Source: Psychromonas arctica DSM 14288
GTDB taxonomy: Bacteria; Pseudomonadota; Gammaproteobacteria; Enterobacterales; Psychromonadaceae
Length of the DNA stretch: 62,813 nt
NCBI RefSeq assembly: GCF_000482725.1
Contig: NZ_KI519486.1
Span: 1-62,813, forward strand
Direction: 5' to 3'
Shown here: piece after piece, positions 62,278 to 62,813 of the stretch
How positions within the stretch are numbered: position 1 is the first letter of the stretch
Layout of the letters: every line of letters starts with the position of its first letter
Notes under the pieces: model-generated
Told to the model about the DNA's origin: nothing
The model's input: the letters and a program-made list of their open reading frames with translations, nothing else
Databases searched by the model: none
Made by a program: the position numbers and the translations under genes

Positions 62278-62637
62278 TCATAAAACCGTCTCATAATGTA
62301 AGGTTTTATGGGGTTTCATCGCAAAAACATCATAGCCATCGAGTAACCAGTTTAGCTGTTCGCCACTTAATGTGATCAGTGAATTTTTGTCCTTTAACGG
62401 CCATTTAAAACGGGCCTTATCGAGTGTTTTTAGCCATAAAATAAAGCCTGTTTTATCCCACGCCAATATTTTTATTTTATCGCGTCGTTTGTTGGTAAAG
62501 ACAAATAACTGCTCTGAAAATGGATCAAGGCATAGCGTCTCCTCAACGATAACGGCGAGTCCGTTAATTGCCTTTCTAAAATCGACTGGCTCACGGCAAA
62601 GGTAAACATTAGAAATTGACTTACTTGGTCTGATCAT
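62278..62637 (-). CDS. tnpB: IS66 family accessory protein TnpB
   Basis: A 119-residue IS66 Orf2 protein (not the RNA-guided nuclease also called TnpB). VYLCREPVDFRKAINGL at the N-terminus and FVFTNKRRDKIKILAWDKTG in the middle are the family landmarks. It is required for IS66 transposition, with unknown mechanism. Its ATG overlaps the tnpA stop (ATGA), so they are coupled. Confidence 0.94.
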   Translation of the reverse strand: MIRPSKSISNVYLCREPVDFRKAINGLAVIVEETLCLDPFSEQLFVFTNKRRDKIKILAWDKTGFILWLKTLDKARFKWPLKDKNSLITLSGEQLNWLLDGYDVFAMKPHKTLHYETVL

Positions 62638-62813
62638 AATTGGCTCGCATAGGTAAATATTGATGAGAGCTCAGTGCTCGGTAATTCAATAACCACACCG
62701 TTGGGTAATGATATCCGGCAAAGGGCTTTTGACGTATCGCTTTGTATTGCAGAAAGAGAAACCGGGACAAGCTTTTTATTATTTCCAGTTTCAGGTAAAG
62801 CTCCTTTTTGACG
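62634..62813 (-). CDS. tnpA: IS66 family protein TnpA, C-terminal part
   Basis: The minus-strand frame enters from the right edge and ends at a TGA overlapping the tnpB start. The visible 59 residues include ISLPNGVVIELPSTELSSIF, typical of the C-terminus of IS66 Orf1. The N-terminal helix-turn-helix part is outside the window. Confidence 0.85.
   Translation of the reverse strand, partial: RQKGALPETGNNKKLVPVSLSAIQSDTSKALCRISLPNGVVIELPSTELSSIFTYASQL

Larger units (their letters stand above)
60675..62813 (-). mobile_element. IS66-family insertion sequence (incomplete)
   Basis: The order tnpA-tnpB-tnpC on the minus strand is the standard IS66 layout. The end at 60675 begins GTAAGCG, the conserved IS66 terminal sequence. 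The eight bases before it (AAAATACT, 60667-60674) would be the target duplication. The other end lies beyond the window. All visible frames are intact, so the element may be active. Confidence 0.9.

Noticed and set aside
62278-62637. TnpB as an RNA-guided nuclease (IS200/IS605 type)
   Set aside because: The 119-residue protein is the IS66 Orf2 accessory protein, which only shares the name.

Overview
This is an AT-rich chromosomal window from a marine gammaproteobacterium. Psychromonas or a close relative is my inference. It rests on gene content (ECF sigma factor with a DUF3379 partner, a tRNA-Asn cluster, cyoABCDE next to yajR, DUF4144, DUF6279 and DUF6435 proteins, CheV, Pol II) and on general protein style; no database search was possible. 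Nearly all genes look intact and chromosomal. The only clear mobile element is an IS66-family insertion sequence that runs off the right edge.

Layout. 1-1610: the start of an unknown minus-strand gene, then a coupled ECF sigma factor and membrane DUF3379 protein. 1625-2970: a strong stable-RNA promoter and a tandem tRNA-Asn array in which each of four intact tRNAs is preceded by a 77-nt degenerate tRNA-like unit. After a terminator come three more decayed units whose anticodon arm has been replaced. 3292-6197: an iron/cobalamin-type ABC importer (minus strand). 6573-10004: ammonium transporter, then upp-uraA pyrimidine salvage. 10211-12625: DNA polymerase II. 12891-18547: aldo/keto reductase, small acidic protein, FMN reductase, an unusual 11-residue-repeat lipoprotein and topoisomerase III. 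18745-23302: TauE-like permease, two LysR regulators, DoxX and a LigB-type dioxygenase. 23667-30481: two large cyclic-di-GMP enzymes. 30833-31774: the YlqF GTPase.

32932-39451 carries the bo-type quinol oxidase operon cyoABCDE and a convergent yajR, sharing a bidirectional terminator. 39772-47173 is a plus-strand run of small enzymes and envelope proteins (two GNATs, CheV, cupin, SDR, DUF924, DUF3047, DUF6279 lipoprotein, DUF4144, GST). 47327-51620 encodes an AcrAB-type RND pump (minus), followed by a cNMP/CBS/DUF294 protein. 54167-60395 holds a CinA-family protein, a rhodanese-like protein without its catalytic cysteine, an EEP-family protein, CsbD, a YqaA membrane protein, DUF6435, and a MerR regulator whose probable operator-promoter lies in front of a carboxymuconolactone-decarboxylase-family gene. 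60675-62813 is the IS66 element, inserted just inside the start of a small unidentified gene.

The most unusual features are the tRNA-Asn/pseudo-tRNA tandem repeat, the tryptophan-punctuated 11-residue repeat lipoprotein, a dispersed ~120-140 bp repeat found three times plus an end fragment, and a ~170 bp inverted-repeat element flanked by an 11-bp direct repeat. I found no CRISPR array, prophage or recognisable defence system.
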